64,000 nt of DNA from Solobacterium sp. (lineage in GTDB: Bacteria; Bacillota_I; Bacilli_A; Erysipelotrichales; Erysipelotrichaceae), in NCBI GenBank assembly GCA_017512555.1, contig JAFWFE010000035.1:1-64000 (forward strand), written 5' to 3'. Position numbers and translations under genes: made by a program. Under the pieces are notes generated by a model that saw only the letters and a list, made by a program, of their open reading frames with translations, searched no databases and was not told where the DNA came from. Positions 16,103 through 25,260 of the stretch are shown one piece after another (positions within the stretch are counted from its first letter, which is position 1; the number at the start of each line of letters is the position of its first letter).

Positions 16103-17566
16103 ATGAATCTGAAAGATCTGTTTGAAAACGTACCGGATATTGAGATTGAGAGTCTCATGCCGGACAGCCGTAAGAAGAGACCAAACTCTATCTTTTTCTG
16201 TCATAAGGGAATGATGCATGACGGACACAAGTTCGTGAATCAGGCTATTGAGAACGGGGCTAAGGTGATTATTCATTCCGAACCTCTGGAGAATAAAGAT
16301 CCCAATATCACTTACATCAAGGTGAAGGATGTGACCGCTACCTTTAATCATGTGGCAGACGCATTCTATGGATATCCTTCCCATCATCTGATGATGTTCG
16401 GCGTAACCGGGACAAACGGAAAGAGCTCTATTGCCTGTATTATCCGTGATCTGATGGACCCGATCTCACCGACCGGGTATATCGGTACGATTGCGATTGA
16501 ATACGGCAATGTCAAGTTGCCGCCGCTTCTGACTACCCCGGATATCGATGACCTGCACGGTATTCTGAAAGACATGATCGATGCCGGCATCAAGTGCTGT
16601 TCCCTGGAAGCTTCTTCGATCGGTATTGACCAGAGAAGAGTAGAGAGTATCGATTTTGATGTGGCGATCTTCACCAACCTCACGCATGATCATCTGGACT
16701 ATCACGGCACGATTGAAAACTATTTTGAGGCGAAGAAACGCTTGTTTGATTCTCTGAAGCCTTCGGCTATAGCAGTAACGAACATGGATGATCCCAAGGG
16801 GATGGATATCGTCAAGGATACTAAGGCCAAGGTAGTGACGTACGGTGTGGATCATCCCGCAGACTATCAGATTACTTCTTACCAGCTGTTAAGCAACAGT
16901 ACAAAGTTTACCTTGCACTGCAACAATCTGGATTATGAGATTGAGACAAATCTCATCGCGAAGTTTAACCTGTCCAACCTGCTGGCGGCGATCACAGCCC
17001 TGAATGTCAGCGGTGTACCGATTGAGAAGATGATCCCGATGATCGGCAGGATCCGTCAGATCGAAGGACGTATGGAAAGGATCATGGAAGGACAGCCGTT
17101 CAACCTGATCGTGGACTTCGCGCATACACCGGACGGAATTACCAAGTTATGTGAATTCGCGTCAGCCATCACACCCCGCGGAAACCGTATCATCGGTGTT
17201 ACGGGTTCTGCCGGAAAGCGTGATACAGAGAAACGCAAGGTCTTCGGCAGTATTCTTGATCAGTACGCGGATATGATCATTCTTACCGAGGATGACCCCA
17301 GAGATGAACGTGTATCCGATATCTGTAATGAAATCTCCACCGGCATAAAAGATACTCCATACTCAATCATCGAAGACCGCTATGATGCTATCCGCCAGGC
17401 TGTAGAACTGGCAGATAAGGGAGATACGATCATCGTCATGGGTAAAGGGGATGAGAAGTTCATGTACGGAAGAGAAGGCAGGGAACCCTACCGCGGTGAT
17501 GATGTCATTGCCAGAGAGGTGATTCATAAATACTACTTCGGAGAAGGAGATGAACGGAATGAATAA
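16103..17566 (+). CDS. murE: UDP-MurNAc-tripeptide synthetase MurE
   Basis: 487 residues from the ATG at 16103, behind an AAAGGGTG site; the ATG at 16073 overlaps mtaB and lacks one. It has three Mur-ligase domains, ATP loop Gly-Thr-Asn-Gly-Lys-Ser-Ser with Lys107, and a central His-Asp-His-Leu-Asp-Tyr-His motif. It adds the third stem-peptide residue of peptidoglycan. The specificity motif reads Asp397-Asp-Pro-Arg400-Asp-Glu. Diaminopimelate-adding enzymes have Asp-Asn-Pro-Arg and S. aureus (lysine) has Asp-Asn-Pro-Ala, so the residue added cannot be settled by sight. It is the only cell-wall ligase here, away from a dcw cluster. Confidence 0.92.
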   Translation: MNLKDLFENVPDIEIESLMPDSRKKRPNSIFFCHKGMMHDGHKFVNQAIENGAKVIIHSEPLENKDPNITYIKVKDVTATFNHVADAFYGYPSHHLMMFGVTGTNGKSSIACIIRDLMDPISPTGYIGTIAIEYGNVKLPPLLTTPDIDDLHGILKDMIDAGIKCCSLEASSIGIDQRRVESIDFDVAIFTNLTHDHLDYHGTIENYFEAKKRLFDSLKPSAIAVTNMDDPKGMDIVKDTKAKVVTYGVDHPADYQITSYQLLSNSTKFTLHCNNLDYEIETNLIAKFNLSNLLAAITALNVSGVPIEKMIPMIGRIRQIEGRMERIMEGQPFNLIVDFAHTPDGITKLCEFASAITPRGNRIIGVTGSAGKRDTEKRKVFGSILDQYADMIILTEDDPRDERVSDICNEISTGIKDTPYSIIEDRYDAIRQAVELADKGDTIIVMGKGDEKFMYGREGREPYRGDDVIAREVIHKYYFGEGDERNE

Positions 17567-18194
17567 GAATAAGTATATTGATCATACATTACTGAAACCA
17601 GAGAGTACACCCCAGGATATCGAGAAGATCTGTCTGGAAGCGAAGGAATATGACTTTGCGAGTGTATGTATACAGCCGTGTTACGTAAAGATGGCCTATG
17701 GCCTGTTGAAGGATACGGATGTCAAGGTCTGTACGGTAATCGGTTTCCCGCTTGGCGCAAATACGACAGAGACCAAGATCCGGGAAGCATGCCAGGCTGT
17801 GGAAGAAGGTGCCGGAGAGATCGATATGGTAATCAATATCGGTGCTTTGAAAGCTGGTGATACGGTCTACGTAACAGAGGAGATCCGCAGGATCAAGGAA
17901 GCGATTGGTGACCTGGTTCTGAAAGTAATCATCGAGACCTGCCTGCTTACGGATGAAGAAAAGGTCCTTGCCTGTCAGTGTGCCGTGAATGCCGGCGCAG
18001 ACTTCGTCAAGACAAGTACCGGGTTCTCCAAGGGCGGCGCAACAGTGGCAGATGTACGGCTGATGAAACAGACCGTAGGAGACCGCTGCCAGGTCAAAGC
18101 ATCCGGAGGAATACGTACACCGGAAGACTTTGAAGCCATGGTTGAGGCCGGTGCCACAAGGATCGGTACCAGCAGCGGAATAAAACTAATCTGA
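17559..18194 (+). CDS. deoC: deoxyribose-phosphate aldolase
   Basis: 211 residues from the ATG at 17559, 9 bases after AAGGAG; the ATG at 17550 touches that site directly and is less likely. A TIM-barrel class I aldolase with Lys151 in Phe-Val-Lys-Thr-Ser-Thr-Gly-Phe as the Schiff-base lysine and Val-Lys-Ala-Ser-Gly-Gly-Ile-Arg after it. It splits 2-deoxyribose-5-phosphate to glyceraldehyde-3-phosphate and acetaldehyde, recovering carbon from deoxynucleosides. It overlaps murE by 8 bases, an odd pairing; no other nucleoside-catabolism genes are nearby. Confidence 0.94.
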   Translation: MNKNKYIDHTLLKPESTPQDIEKICLEAKEYDFASVCIQPCYVKMAYGLLKDTDVKVCTVIGFPLGANTTETKIREACQAVEEGAGEIDMVINIGALKAGDTVYVTEEIRRIKEAIGDLVLKVIIETCLLTDEEKVLACQCAVNAGADFVKTSTGFSKGGATVADVRLMKQTVGDRCQVKASGGIRTPEDFEAMVEAGATRIGTSSGIKLI

Positions 18195-18207
18195 GATAAA
18201 GTTATCG

Positions 18208-18236
18208 TTGAAAATTTATACAGGCTTTGTTAATAT
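18208..18236 (+). promoter_or_regulatory. promoter of rpsU
   Basis: -35 TTGAAA (18208-18213), a 17-base spacer, -10 TAATAT (18231-18236). The leader of about 25 bases holds a strong GGGAAGGGGGG ribosome site. Confidence 0.75.
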
Positions 18237-18267
18237 AGATTATGCGAATCGGGAAGGGGGGATAAAG

Positions 18268-18450
18268 ATGGCAAGAGTCGTAGTGAAAGACAACGAAAAT
18301 CTTGATGATGCACTTCGTCGTTTCAAGCGTCAGGTATCCCGTAACGGAACCCTTGCTGAGGCTCGTAAGAGAGAGTATTATGTAAAGCCGGGCGTCAAAC
18401 GCAAATTAAAGAGCGAAGCAGCACGTAAAGCAAGAAGACGTGGAAAATAA
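18268..18450 (+). CDS. rpsU: 30S ribosomal protein S21
   Basis: 60 residues, starting Met-Ala-Arg-Val-Val-Val-Lys and ending with a very basic Arg-Lys-Ala-Arg-Arg-Arg-Gly-Lys tail, typical of S21. It helps base-pairing between 16S rRNA and mRNA at initiation. The ATG at 18268 has a very strong purine-rich site; the in-frame start at 18208 is upstream of the transcript. It sits ahead of phoH, with a terminator hairpin straight after the stop codon. Confidence 0.95.
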   Translation: MARVVVKDNENLDDALRRFKRQVSRNGTLAEARKREYYVKPGVKRKLKSEAARKARRRGK

Positions 18451-18473
18451 GAGAAGCCAAGGCTTCTCTTTTT
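18451..18473 (+). terminator. rpsU terminator or attenuator before phoH
   Basis: A palindrome at 18451-18468 (GAGAAG with CTTCTC closing a CCAAGG loop) runs into TTTTT. It begins on the base after the rpsU stop codon. Some read-through must feed the downstream phoH operon unless that has its own promoter, which I do not see. Confidence 0.75.
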
Positions 18474-18490
18474 CATCACAGGAGGCAGAT

Positions 18491-19456
18491 TTGGAAAATA
18501 CGGTAAATATAACCATTGAGGAAATGACAACACTCCAGGCGATGAGTCTGGTAGGCATGGAAGACAAGAATCTACAGCTTTTAGGCATGTGTTTCGGGAA
18601 AGATATTACTTTCCGTGACAATACATTTACGGTGAAGGACTGCGATGAAGCCATTGGTGAACAGATCCAGGACGTGATCTACGCATTATATGAACTGGCA
18701 AAGAAGAACCAGAGTGTATCCGAACAGGATGTATTATACGCATGCCGCCTGGTAGCCAAAAGTGAAAAGATCAGTTTTGATGAATTAAGCAATGTGATCA
18801 TCGGACGTACACTTACAGGAAAGGCAATCTCACCGAAGACGAACGGACAGCTCCAGTTTGTCAAAGCCATGGATGATTATCCGATCGTTTTTGCGATTGG
18901 TCCGGCAGGTACAGGTAAGACTTATCTGGCTGTAATCAAGGCAGTATCCGCACTGAAAAAGGGAGATGTACGCAGAATCGTACTGACCAGGCCGGCAGTG
19001 GAAGCCGGAGAATCCCTGGGTTTCCTTCCGGGAGATATGAAGGAGAAGGTAGATCCGTACCTGACTCCTCTTTATGATGCCCTGCACGACATGCTGGGTG
19101 TGGAACAGACCGAGAAACTGATTGAAAAGGGAACGATTGAGATTGCACCCCTGGCATTCATGAGAGGCCGTACTCTGGATGATTCTTTTGTTATCCTGGA
19201 CGAAGCACAGAATACCACACCTGCACAGATGAAGATGTTCCTGACACGTCTGGGTTTTCATTCCCAGATGGTGATCACCGGTGATGTGACACAGATCGAC
19301 CTGAAGGTAGGCACACGCAGCGGGCTTGTTGACGCGGCGCATATCCTGCAGCCTGTCGAAGAAATCAAGATTCTGCACCTGACCAGCGATGATGTCGTCA
19401 GACATCCCTTAGTACAGAAGATCATCGAACGTTATAGTGACGAGAGTAATAAATAA
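18491..19456 (+). CDS. PhoH family ATPase
   Basis: 321 residues from a TTG at 18491, placed 5 bases after AGGAGG; the ATG at 18440 lies inside rpsU and upstream of its terminator. The PhoH ATPase domain has Gly-Pro-Ala-Gly-Thr-Gly-Lys-Thr (Lys143) and Leu-Asp-Glu-Ala-Gln-Asn. Family members (YbeZ type) work with the rRNA endonuclease YbeY in RNA metabolism, and ybeY lies two genes on. An LTA-synthase-like gene sits between them, which is unusual. The stop overlaps the next ATG by one base. Confidence 0.88.
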   Translation: MENTVNITIEEMTTLQAMSLVGMEDKNLQLLGMCFGKDITFRDNTFTVKDCDEAIGEQIQDVIYALYELAKKNQSVSEQDVLYACRLVAKSEKISFDELSNVIIGRTLTGKAISPKTNGQLQFVKAMDDYPIVFAIGPAGTGKTYLAVIKAVSALKKGDVRRIVLTRPAVEAGESLGFLPGDMKEKVDPYLTPLYDALHDMLGVEQTEKLIEKGTIEIAPLAFMRGRTLDDSFVILDEAQNTTPAQMKMFLTRLGFHSQMVITGDVTQIDLKVGTRSGLVDAAHILQPVEEIKILHLTSDDVVRHPLVQKIIERYSDESNK

Positions 19457-21345
19457 TGAAGAAAAAACCACGGCTGAAGAAACCATTTCGTATTCTTCTC
19501 TATTTTCTGATTGAGATTCTTTACACGGTACTGATTTTGTTGTATATGAACTATATTCATGATCAGTATTCTTTTACTACGGTTTTTGATACGGAATTAT
19601 ACAGTATCATCCGTTACGGTGCGGTCCTGTTGATCTGGGTGATCGGCCCGATGTTAAACCGGTATGTCCTGTTCCTGTATGTCGGTGCTTTTCTGTTTGT
19701 CATCCTGGGGCAGACATGGTATTACCGCGCGTTTAACAGTTATTGCCGAATCAATACCGCTTTGGATCTGTTCGGAGAAGTTGTTGGTGTAAAAGAGAGT
19801 GCATTTGAGTTTATCCAGCGGGAAGAATTAATGGTTATCGGGATGTTCGTTGTGATTACCCTGATCTTCATTCTCCTGTATTTCCTCTGTCAGAGACGGT
19901 GTTTCCGCCTGCGCTGGCGTATTCCGTACAAACTGGCATTCCTGTGTCTTCTCATCCCGATGAATCATCATTATCAGGATTACCTCGCCATGACGGAAGA
20001 CCTCAAGAATAACGTGGATCTCTTCCAGATGAGTAATACGGATTACTATATCTATGATGTCATTCCGACAACGAATCAGTTTGTGGACCGGTTCGGTATC
20101 CTGCCTCTGTTATACCGTGACGGTGAATTATACTTACAGAAAGAAGTCATGTCGGCGGAAGACAAGGAAGAAATCGCACAGTTCCTGGCCGGACGTCCGG
20201 AAAAAACCGAAAATGATTATACCGGTTTATTTGCGGGGAAGAATCTCTTTATTATCCAGGCAGAATCCTTTAACCGTGCGTCTCTGGATGAAGAACTGAC
20301 ACCGAATATCTACAAGATGTACAGGGATGGTCTGCGTGTGCAGAACTTTAATACACCGGCGCTTCCTGGCTCTACCAGTGATACCGAATTCATGACCAAT
20401 GTCTCCCTGATTCCCAACAGCGAAGGCCATGCGGTATGTTACGCGTTCCCGGAAAACGAGTACCGGACAACCTTGCCGAAGTTGTTCAACGATGCCGGAT
20501 ACTGGACCGCTGCTTATCATAATAACTACGGAAAATACTATAACCGTGATGTGATTTTTCCTGCTTACGGTTATCAGGATTTCTACGACAGTAACCGCAT
20601 TGGTGTTGCGGACGGCACAACGGATCTGGATGTCATGGAAGTACTGAAATGGATGTACGTGGAAAATGAGAAGCCGTATATGATCTACTGGATTACTTAC
20701 AGCGGTCATCAGCCTTACACTCTGGACAGTTTCGGTGTAAGTGAAGAGAGTATCGCCCGGATCAAGGCGAAATATCCCAATCTGGATGATTCCTTTGTGT
20801 CCTATATCGCCAAGAACATGGATCTGGACCAGGCAATCGGAAACTTCATGGAAGAGATGGAGAAAGCCGGAAAACTGGATGATGTCGTATTCTTGTTCTT
20901 CGGCGATCATGAAGTCAAGAACCTGAATCTCTGGGGTGACAGTATCTTCTATGAACAGACGGGTATAAAACCTATGGATGAATACCGTTATACCGAACTG
21001 TACTTCTATAACAGCGCCATGGAAGAACCTATGGAATATACAAAGACTGCTACGGCCCTGGATCTCCTGCCGACCATAGCCAATCTCTGGGGATTGGACT
21101 ACGATCCGCATACGATCCTGGGAAGGGATATCTTTGATCCGGAGTATGATGGCTTGTTCTTCAGTGAGTGGGAGTACTGGAAGACAGATCACTATTACTA
21201 TAACTTCATGGATGATGAGTTTGAGTTTCTTGACGACTACGATGAAGAGAAAGCCAGACAGGAAATGGACTACGCGTTCCGGCAGAAAGAAATATCCCGT
21301 AAGATATTGAAACTGGATTATTTCGCGGCCGGGAAGAAAGACTGA
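19456..21345 (+). CDS. LTA synthase family membrane sulfatase-fold protein
   Basis: 629 residues. About five membrane helices in residues 12-180, then an extracellular alkaline-phosphatase/sulfatase-fold domain. Thr307 in Ser-Thr-Ser-Asp is the expected nucleophile. Metal positions are represented by Glu270 in Gln-Ala-Glu-Ser and Asp484-His485 in Phe-Gly-Asp-His-Glu. LtaS-type enzymes move glycerol-phosphate from phosphatidylglycerol to lipoteichoic acid and release diacylglycerol. The diacylglycerol kinase gene two genes down fits recycling of that product. A phosphoethanolamine-transferase-like role is possible. It starts one base into the phoH stop codon. Confidence 0.85.
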   Translation: MKKKPRLKKPFRILLYFLIEILYTVLILLYMNYIHDQYSFTTVFDTELYSIIRYGAVLLIWVIGPMLNRYVLFLYVGAFLFVILGQTWYYRAFNSYCRINTALDLFGEVVGVKESAFEFIQREELMVIGMFVVITLIFILLYFLCQRRCFRLRWRIPYKLAFLCLLIPMNHHYQDYLAMTEDLKNNVDLFQMSNTDYYIYDVIPTTNQFVDRFGILPLLYRDGELYLQKEVMSAEDKEEIAQFLAGRPEKTENDYTGLFAGKNLFIIQAESFNRASLDEELTPNIYKMYRDGLRVQNFNTPALPGSTSDTEFMTNVSLIPNSEGHAVCYAFPENEYRTTLPKLFNDAGYWTAAYHNNYGKYYNRDVIFPAYGYQDFYDSNRIGVADGTTDLDVMEVLKWMYVENEKPYMIYWITYSGHQPYTLDSFGVSEESIARIKAKYPNLDDSFVSYIAKNMDLDQAIGNFMEEMEKAGKLDDVVFLFFGDHEVKNLNLWGDSIFYEQTGIKPMDEYRYTELYFYNSAMEEPMEYTKTATALDLLPTIANLWGLDYDPHTILGRDIFDPEYDGLFFSEWEYWKTDHYYYNFMDDEFEFLDDYDEEKARQEMDYAFRQKEISRKILKLDYFAAGKKD

Positions 21346-21350
21346 CAAGG

Positions 21351-21359
21351 TGGTATAAT
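21351..21359 (+). promoter_or_regulatory. extended -10 promoter of ybeY, predicted leaderless
   Basis: TG at 21351-21352, a G, then TATAAT (21354-21359). The ybeY ATG at 21367 is 7 bases later, the expected transcription start. An AAGGTGG motif at 21347-21353 is 13 bases from the ATG, too far for a good ribosome site, but it could serve read-through mRNA from the upstream gene. Confidence 0.55.
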
Positions 21360-21366
21360 ACTATTT

Positions 21367-21819
21367 ATGATTATTACTGTATTGAATCGGACAAATCAGG
21401 ATATGAGTGCTTTTTCAGAGGATTTTGAAGTGATTTCACAGAGATGTGAGAAGGTCCTTAAACTGAATAAAGATAACGAAGTATCGGTCTCTTTTGTGCG
21501 TTCACGGACAATTCATCAGCTTAACCGGGATTACCGTAAGATCGACCGTCCTACTGATGTGATCACATTTGCGGCTATGGACGGGGAAGAAATCTATCCT
21601 GAGGGGGAACAATTCGACCTTGGAGATATCTTCATCAATATCGATTACGCGCGCAGACAGGCAGGAGAATACGGACATTCATTCCGCCGGGAGATCTGTT
21701 TCCTGTTTACGCATGGTTTATTACACTGCCTGGGATATGACCACCAGACGGCAGAAGAAGAAAAAGAGATGTTTGCGCTTCAGGAAAAAATCCTGGATTC
21801 GATCGTTCAGCGTATATGA
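21367..21819 (+). CDS. ybeY: rRNA maturation endoribonuclease YbeY
   Basis: 150 residues with the metal-binding His116-x3-His120-x5-His126 motif (His-Gly-Leu-Leu-His-Cys-Leu-Gly-Tyr-Asp-His). YbeY is a zinc-dependent RNase for 16S rRNA 3'-end maturation and ribosome quality control, and works with Era and S11. Here era lies two genes downstream. Its stop overlaps the dgkA start (ATGA). Confidence 0.93.
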   Translation: MIITVLNRTNQDMSAFSEDFEVISQRCEKVLKLNKDNEVSVSFVRSRTIHQLNRDYRKIDRPTDVITFAAMDGEEIYPEGEQFDLGDIFINIDYARRQAGEYGHSFRREICFLFTHGLLHCLGYDHQTAEEEKEMFALQEKILDSIVQRI

Positions 21820-22163
21820 AGAAGAAGTTTCTGCCTGCGTTTACAGGTCTCTTTGAGGCAATGAAAGATACCGGTGTACAGATACAGATCTTTCTTGGCT
21901 TCCTGGCGGTTCTTGCGGGTTTTATACTTAAGATCAATCCGGGAGAATGGCTGGCCGTACTGATCATGATCGCGCTTGTGGTCAGCCTGGAGATCATCAA
22001 CGCATGCCTGGAGAAGCTATGTGATCTTTATACTACGGAATATAACGAAAAGATCCGGGTAATCAAGGATCTTTCTGCAGGCGCGGTATTGTGGTCTGCC
22101 TGTGTTGCCTTGGTGATCGGCGGAATCATCTTTCTGCCAAAGATCTGGAGATGGATAAAATGA
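21816..22163 (+). CDS. dgkA: diacylglycerol/undecaprenol kinase, divergent DgkA
   Basis: 115 residues with three membrane helices (about 28-45, 50-68, 90-108) and the conserved helix Glu-Ile-Ile-Asn-Ala-Cys-Leu-Glu. Most DgkA proteins read Glu-x-x-Asn-Thr-Ala-Ile-Glu, and the usual Lys-x-Ala-Lys-Asp is Arg-Val-Ile-Lys-Asp here. The Gram-positive enzyme mainly phosphorylates undecaprenol. Its place between ybeY and era is conserved in Bacillota, and the upstream LTA-synthase-like gene could supply diacylglycerol. It overlaps both neighbours through ATGA junctions. Confidence 0.85.
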   Translation: MKKKFLPAFTGLFEAMKDTGVQIQIFLGFLAVLAGFILKINPGEWLAVLIMIALVVSLEIINACLEKLCDLYTTEYNEKIRVIKDLSAGAVLWSACVALVIGGIIFLPKIWRWIK

Positions 22164-23080
22164 GTGAAAAAGAGTATACGACAGTTGAGATAAGAAAGAG
22201 CGGTTTTGTGGCGCTGGCTGGCAGTCCGAATGCCGGCAAGAGTACATTGCTGAATGCTTTGATGTGCGAAAAACTGGCAATTGTCTCTCCCAAACCCCAG
22301 ACCACAAGAAGTGAGATCCGCGGTATTATGAACTACAAGGATGCCCAGATCATCTTTGCGGATACTCCCGGGATTCATCAGCCGGTGGACAGACTGGGAA
22401 GCCGTCTGAACAAACAGACTGCTTCGGTGTTGCAGGGAGTAGACCTGATCTATTACCTGGTGGACGGGACTGCGCCGTTTAACGAAGCGGAAGAAAGAAC
22501 CCTGCGGATGATCCGTCAGGCATATCTTCCGGTATTCCTGATCCTGAACAAGATCGATAAACTGAATAAGAAACAAGTCTTAAACAAGCTCACGGCCTGG
22601 CAGAACCGGTATCCGTTTGCGGAATATTTTCCTGTATCCGCGTTAAATGATCATGACTTTGCGGATCTGTTAGATACCACAATTCAGTATCTTCCCGAGG
22701 GAGGAGCACTGTATCCCATGGATATGACCAGTGACGGTTCCACAGACTTCCGTATTTCCGAGATCATCCGGGAGAAGATCCTGTTATGTACGGAACAGGA
22801 AGTACCTCATGCGACTGCGGTCATCGTGGAAGAAAAGACATGGGTAGAGGATGTATGTGCGATCCGTGCTCTTGTCCTGGTGGAAAAACAGGGACAGAAG
22901 GGAATCATCATCGGGAAGAAAGGTGCCATGTTGCAGAAGATCTGTGCTCTGGCGCAGAAAGAGATCAAGGAGATCTTCGGATGGGAGAATGAACTGGAGA
23001 TCTATGTCCGGGTAGAAGAAGAGTGGCGAAGCCGGGATAAACGTATAACAGAATATGGGTACGGAATCACCGATGAATGA
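22160..23080 (+). CDS. era: GTPase Era
   Basis: 306 residues from the ATG at 22160, 9 bases after GGAG; an ATG at 22151 is also in frame. G1 is Gly-Ser-Pro-Asn-Ala-Gly-Lys-Ser (Lys27), G3 is Asp-Thr-Pro-Gly, G4 is Asn-Lys-Ile-Asp, followed by a KH domain with Ile-Gly-Lys-Lys-Gly. It binds the 3' end of 16S rRNA during 30S assembly. It follows dgkA through an ATGA overlap and overlaps recO by 8 bases. Confidence 0.96.
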   Translation: MSEKEYTTVEIRKSGFVALAGSPNAGKSTLLNALMCEKLAIVSPKPQTTRSEIRGIMNYKDAQIIFADTPGIHQPVDRLGSRLNKQTASVLQGVDLIYYLVDGTAPFNEAEERTLRMIRQAYLPVFLILNKIDKLNKKQVLNKLTAWQNRYPFAEYFPVSALNDHDFADLLDTTIQYLPEGGALYPMDMTSDGSTDFRISEIIREKILLCTEQEVPHATAVIVEEKTWVEDVCAIRALVLVEKQGQKGIIIGKKGAMLQKICALAQKEIKEIFGWENELEIYVRVEEEWRSRDKRITEYGYGITDE

Positions 23081-23840
23081 TAAGGTCAGAGGAATCATAC
23101 TGAAACAAAGTGATTACCGGGATAGTTCAGTACTTCTTACGGTACTGACCAGGGAATACGGCAGGATCTCTTTGATTGCGCAGGGAGCACGCAAACCGAC
23201 CAGCAAGAATGCCCGCTCACTGATGCCGTATACCGAAACAGAATTCAACTTTGATTATAAGGAAAACAAGACGATCTTCCGCATGCGGTCTGTTTCTACG
23301 ATAGCGTTCTACCGCCGTCTGTACGAAGATCTGGACGCGTCTCTGGCATCCGCACTGCTGTGTGAAGTCACAGACCAGCTGACAGCAGAAGACCAGGATC
23401 ACCAGCAGACAGAATTCTTCTATGATCTGTTGCAGGAAGCGCTGAAGATGCTGGGAGAAGGAAAGCGTACGGATATCGTGACAGCGGTATTCCTGGCGAA
23501 TGTTCTGGAACACAACGGTATGGGACCGGCCGTGGATGCCTGCGTACTTTGTGAAAAACCGGAAGCGTATTCCATCAGTCCTGAAGACGGCGGTTTCCTC
23601 TGCCGGGACTGCGCGGAAAAGGCAGGTGTGCGTCCGTACAGTATACAGGAATTACGTCAGTTTCGCCTGATCAACAAAGCTTCCCTGACTCATTATGATA
23701 TTCTGGCCGACAGAATCGAAGATGCCGGGGAAGATATAGAACTGCTGGTACGTTTCTTTACCTTACATGGAGGAATCGACCTGCGTTCCTACGAATTGTA
23801 TAAGAGAATGCGGATTGTTGAACCGCAGGGTGTAAAGTGA
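23073..23840 (+). CDS. recO: DNA repair protein RecO
   Basis: 255 residues from the ATG at 23073, overlapping the era stop; an in-frame ATG at 23055 is less likely. An N-terminal OB fold is followed by a helical part with a four-cysteine zinc site (Cys-Val-Leu-Cys near residue 155 and Cys-Arg-Asp-Cys near 177). It helps load RecA onto SSB-coated gaps together with RecR. The operon position after era is typical of Bacillota. Confidence 0.93.
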   Translation: MNDKVRGIILKQSDYRDSSVLLTVLTREYGRISLIAQGARKPTSKNARSLMPYTETEFNFDYKENKTIFRMRSVSTIAFYRRLYEDLDASLASALLCEVTDQLTAEDQDHQQTEFFYDLLQEALKMLGEGKRTDIVTAVFLANVLEHNGMGPAVDACVLCEKPEAYSISPEDGGFLCRDCAEKAGVRPYSIQELRQFRLINKASLTHYDILADRIEDAGEDIELLVRFFTLHGGIDLRSYELYKRMRIVEPQGVK

Positions 23841-23846
23841 TATAAT
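23838..23846 (+). promoter_or_regulatory. extended -10 promoter of glyQS
   Basis: TGA followed by TATAAT (23841-23846), overlapping the recO stop codon. It gives a leader of about 25 bases with a GGGGG ribosome site, so glyQS-dnaG-rpoD-trmK can be transcribed apart from the upstream genes. The gap is far too short for a T-box. Confidence 0.6.
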
Positions 23847-23878
23847 ACATCAACCTGAATGAAAAGGGGGTAATCATC

Positions 23879-25252
23879 ATGGATAAGACATTTGATCAGA
23901 TCGTATCACACGCGAAAGATACAGGTTTTGTATTTCAGGGATCAGAAATCTACGGAGGATTAAGCAATACCTGGGATTATGGTCCTTTGGGAGTTGCCCT
24001 CAAGGATAATATCAAGAGAGCCTGGCAGAAGAAGTTTATCCAGGAAGATCCGAATAATGTGGAAATCCAGGCTGCGATCCTGATGAATCCGCGGGTATGG
24101 GAAGCCAGCGGTCATTTAAAGAGTTTCTCCGATCCTCTGATGGATTGCCGTCACTGTAAGACCAGACATCGTGCGGACCACCTGATTGAAGAATTCTCTC
24201 ACGGTGAAGTTACCGGTGAAGGCTGGACAAAGGAAGAAATGGAAACCTACATCAAGGAGAACCATGTCGCATGTCCGAACTGCGGTTCGCATGACTTTAC
24301 ACCGATTCGCCAGTTCAACCTGATGTTCAAGACGTTCCAGGGTATCGTGGAAGACGACAAAGATGCGATCTATCTGCGTCCGGAAACAGCACAGGGTATG
24401 TTTGTGGACTTCAAGGGTGTACAGCGCGCATATCGTAAAAAACTTCCTTTTGGTATCGGACAGATCGGTAAGTCCTTCCGTAACGAGATTACTCCGGGTA
24501 ACTTTATCTTCCGGACACGTGAATTTGAACAGATGGAGATGGAGTTCTTCTGCAAGCCTGGTGAAGATGATGAATGGTACGCATACTGGAAACAGTTCTG
24601 CATGGACTGGATCCTGTCTCTGGGAGGAAATCCTGAGCATCTGCGTTTCCGTGATCATGCCAAGGAAGAACTGAGTTTCTACTCCAAAGCTACAAGTAAT
24701 ATTGAATATGCATTCCCGTGGGGATGGGGAGAATTATGGGGTATCGCGAATCGTACAGATTATGATCTTACCCAGCATATGAATACGTCCGGAGAAGATC
24801 TCCGTTATCTGGATCCGCAGACCAACGAGAAGTATGTCCCGTACTGCGTAGAACCGGCAGTAGGTGTAGAACGTCTGTTCCTGATGTTCTTCAGTGAGGC
24901 ATACGATGAAGAGACGCTGGAGAACGGCGATGTGCGTACGGTGATGCATTTCTCACCGATTCTGGCTCCGGTCAAGGCTGCCGTACTGCCTCTGCGTAAG
25001 AGTCACGGAGAATTCGGACGTAAGATCCGTGCGGAATTCAGTAAATACTTTGTCTGTGAATATGATGAGTCCGGTTCGATCGGGAAACGCTACCACCGTC
25101 AGGATGAGGTCGGTACACCGTTCTGCATTACTGTAGATGAACAATCCCTGCAGGATCAGACAGTAACCGTACGTTACCGTGATTCCATGAAACAGGACCG
25201 TATGACCGTAGAAGATGTCATCACGATGATACAGAAAGAAATCGCATTCTAA
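23879..25252 (+). CDS. glyQS: glycyl-tRNA synthetase, single-chain dimeric type
   Basis: 457 residues, class II, of the alpha2 type shared with archaea and eukaryotes, not the alpha2beta2 type. Motif 1 and 2 regions are visible (Phe-Arg-Asn-Glu-Ile, with Phe-Arg-Thr-Arg-Glu-Phe), a Cys-x2-Cys plus Cys-x2-Cys zinc region lies at about 89-140, and motif 3 (Gly-Val-Glu-Arg) at about 322. The C-terminal anticodon-binding domain starts near 365. It charges tRNA-Gly. It sits 9 bases before dnaG, a common arrangement in this group. Confidence 0.95.
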   Translation: MDKTFDQIVSHAKDTGFVFQGSEIYGGLSNTWDYGPLGVALKDNIKRAWQKKFIQEDPNNVEIQAAILMNPRVWEASGHLKSFSDPLMDCRHCKTRHRADHLIEEFSHGEVTGEGWTKEEMETYIKENHVACPNCGSHDFTPIRQFNLMFKTFQGIVEDDKDAIYLRPETAQGMFVDFKGVQRAYRKKLPFGIGQIGKSFRNEITPGNFIFRTREFEQMEMEFFCKPGEDDEWYAYWKQFCMDWILSLGGNPEHLRFRDHAKEELSFYSKATSNIEYAFPWGWGELWGIANRTDYDLTQHMNTSGEDLRYLDPQTNEKYVPYCVEPAVGVERLFLMFFSEAYDEETLENGDVRTVMHFSPILAPVKAAVLPLRKSHGEFGRKIRAEFSKYFVCEYDESGSIGKRYHRQDEVGTPFCITVDEQSLQDQTVTVRYRDSMKQDRMTVEDVITMIQKEIAF

Positions 25253-25260
25253 GGAGATCC

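Noticed and set aside
20227-21348. Long open frame (373 codons) on the minus strand
   Set aside because: It is the antisense shadow of the LTA-synthase-like gene; composition is not protein-like (runs of Ile/Val/His), and it has no ribosome site.
23841-23878. T-box riboswitch before glyQS
   Set aside because: The leader is about 25-35 bases, far too short for a T-box.
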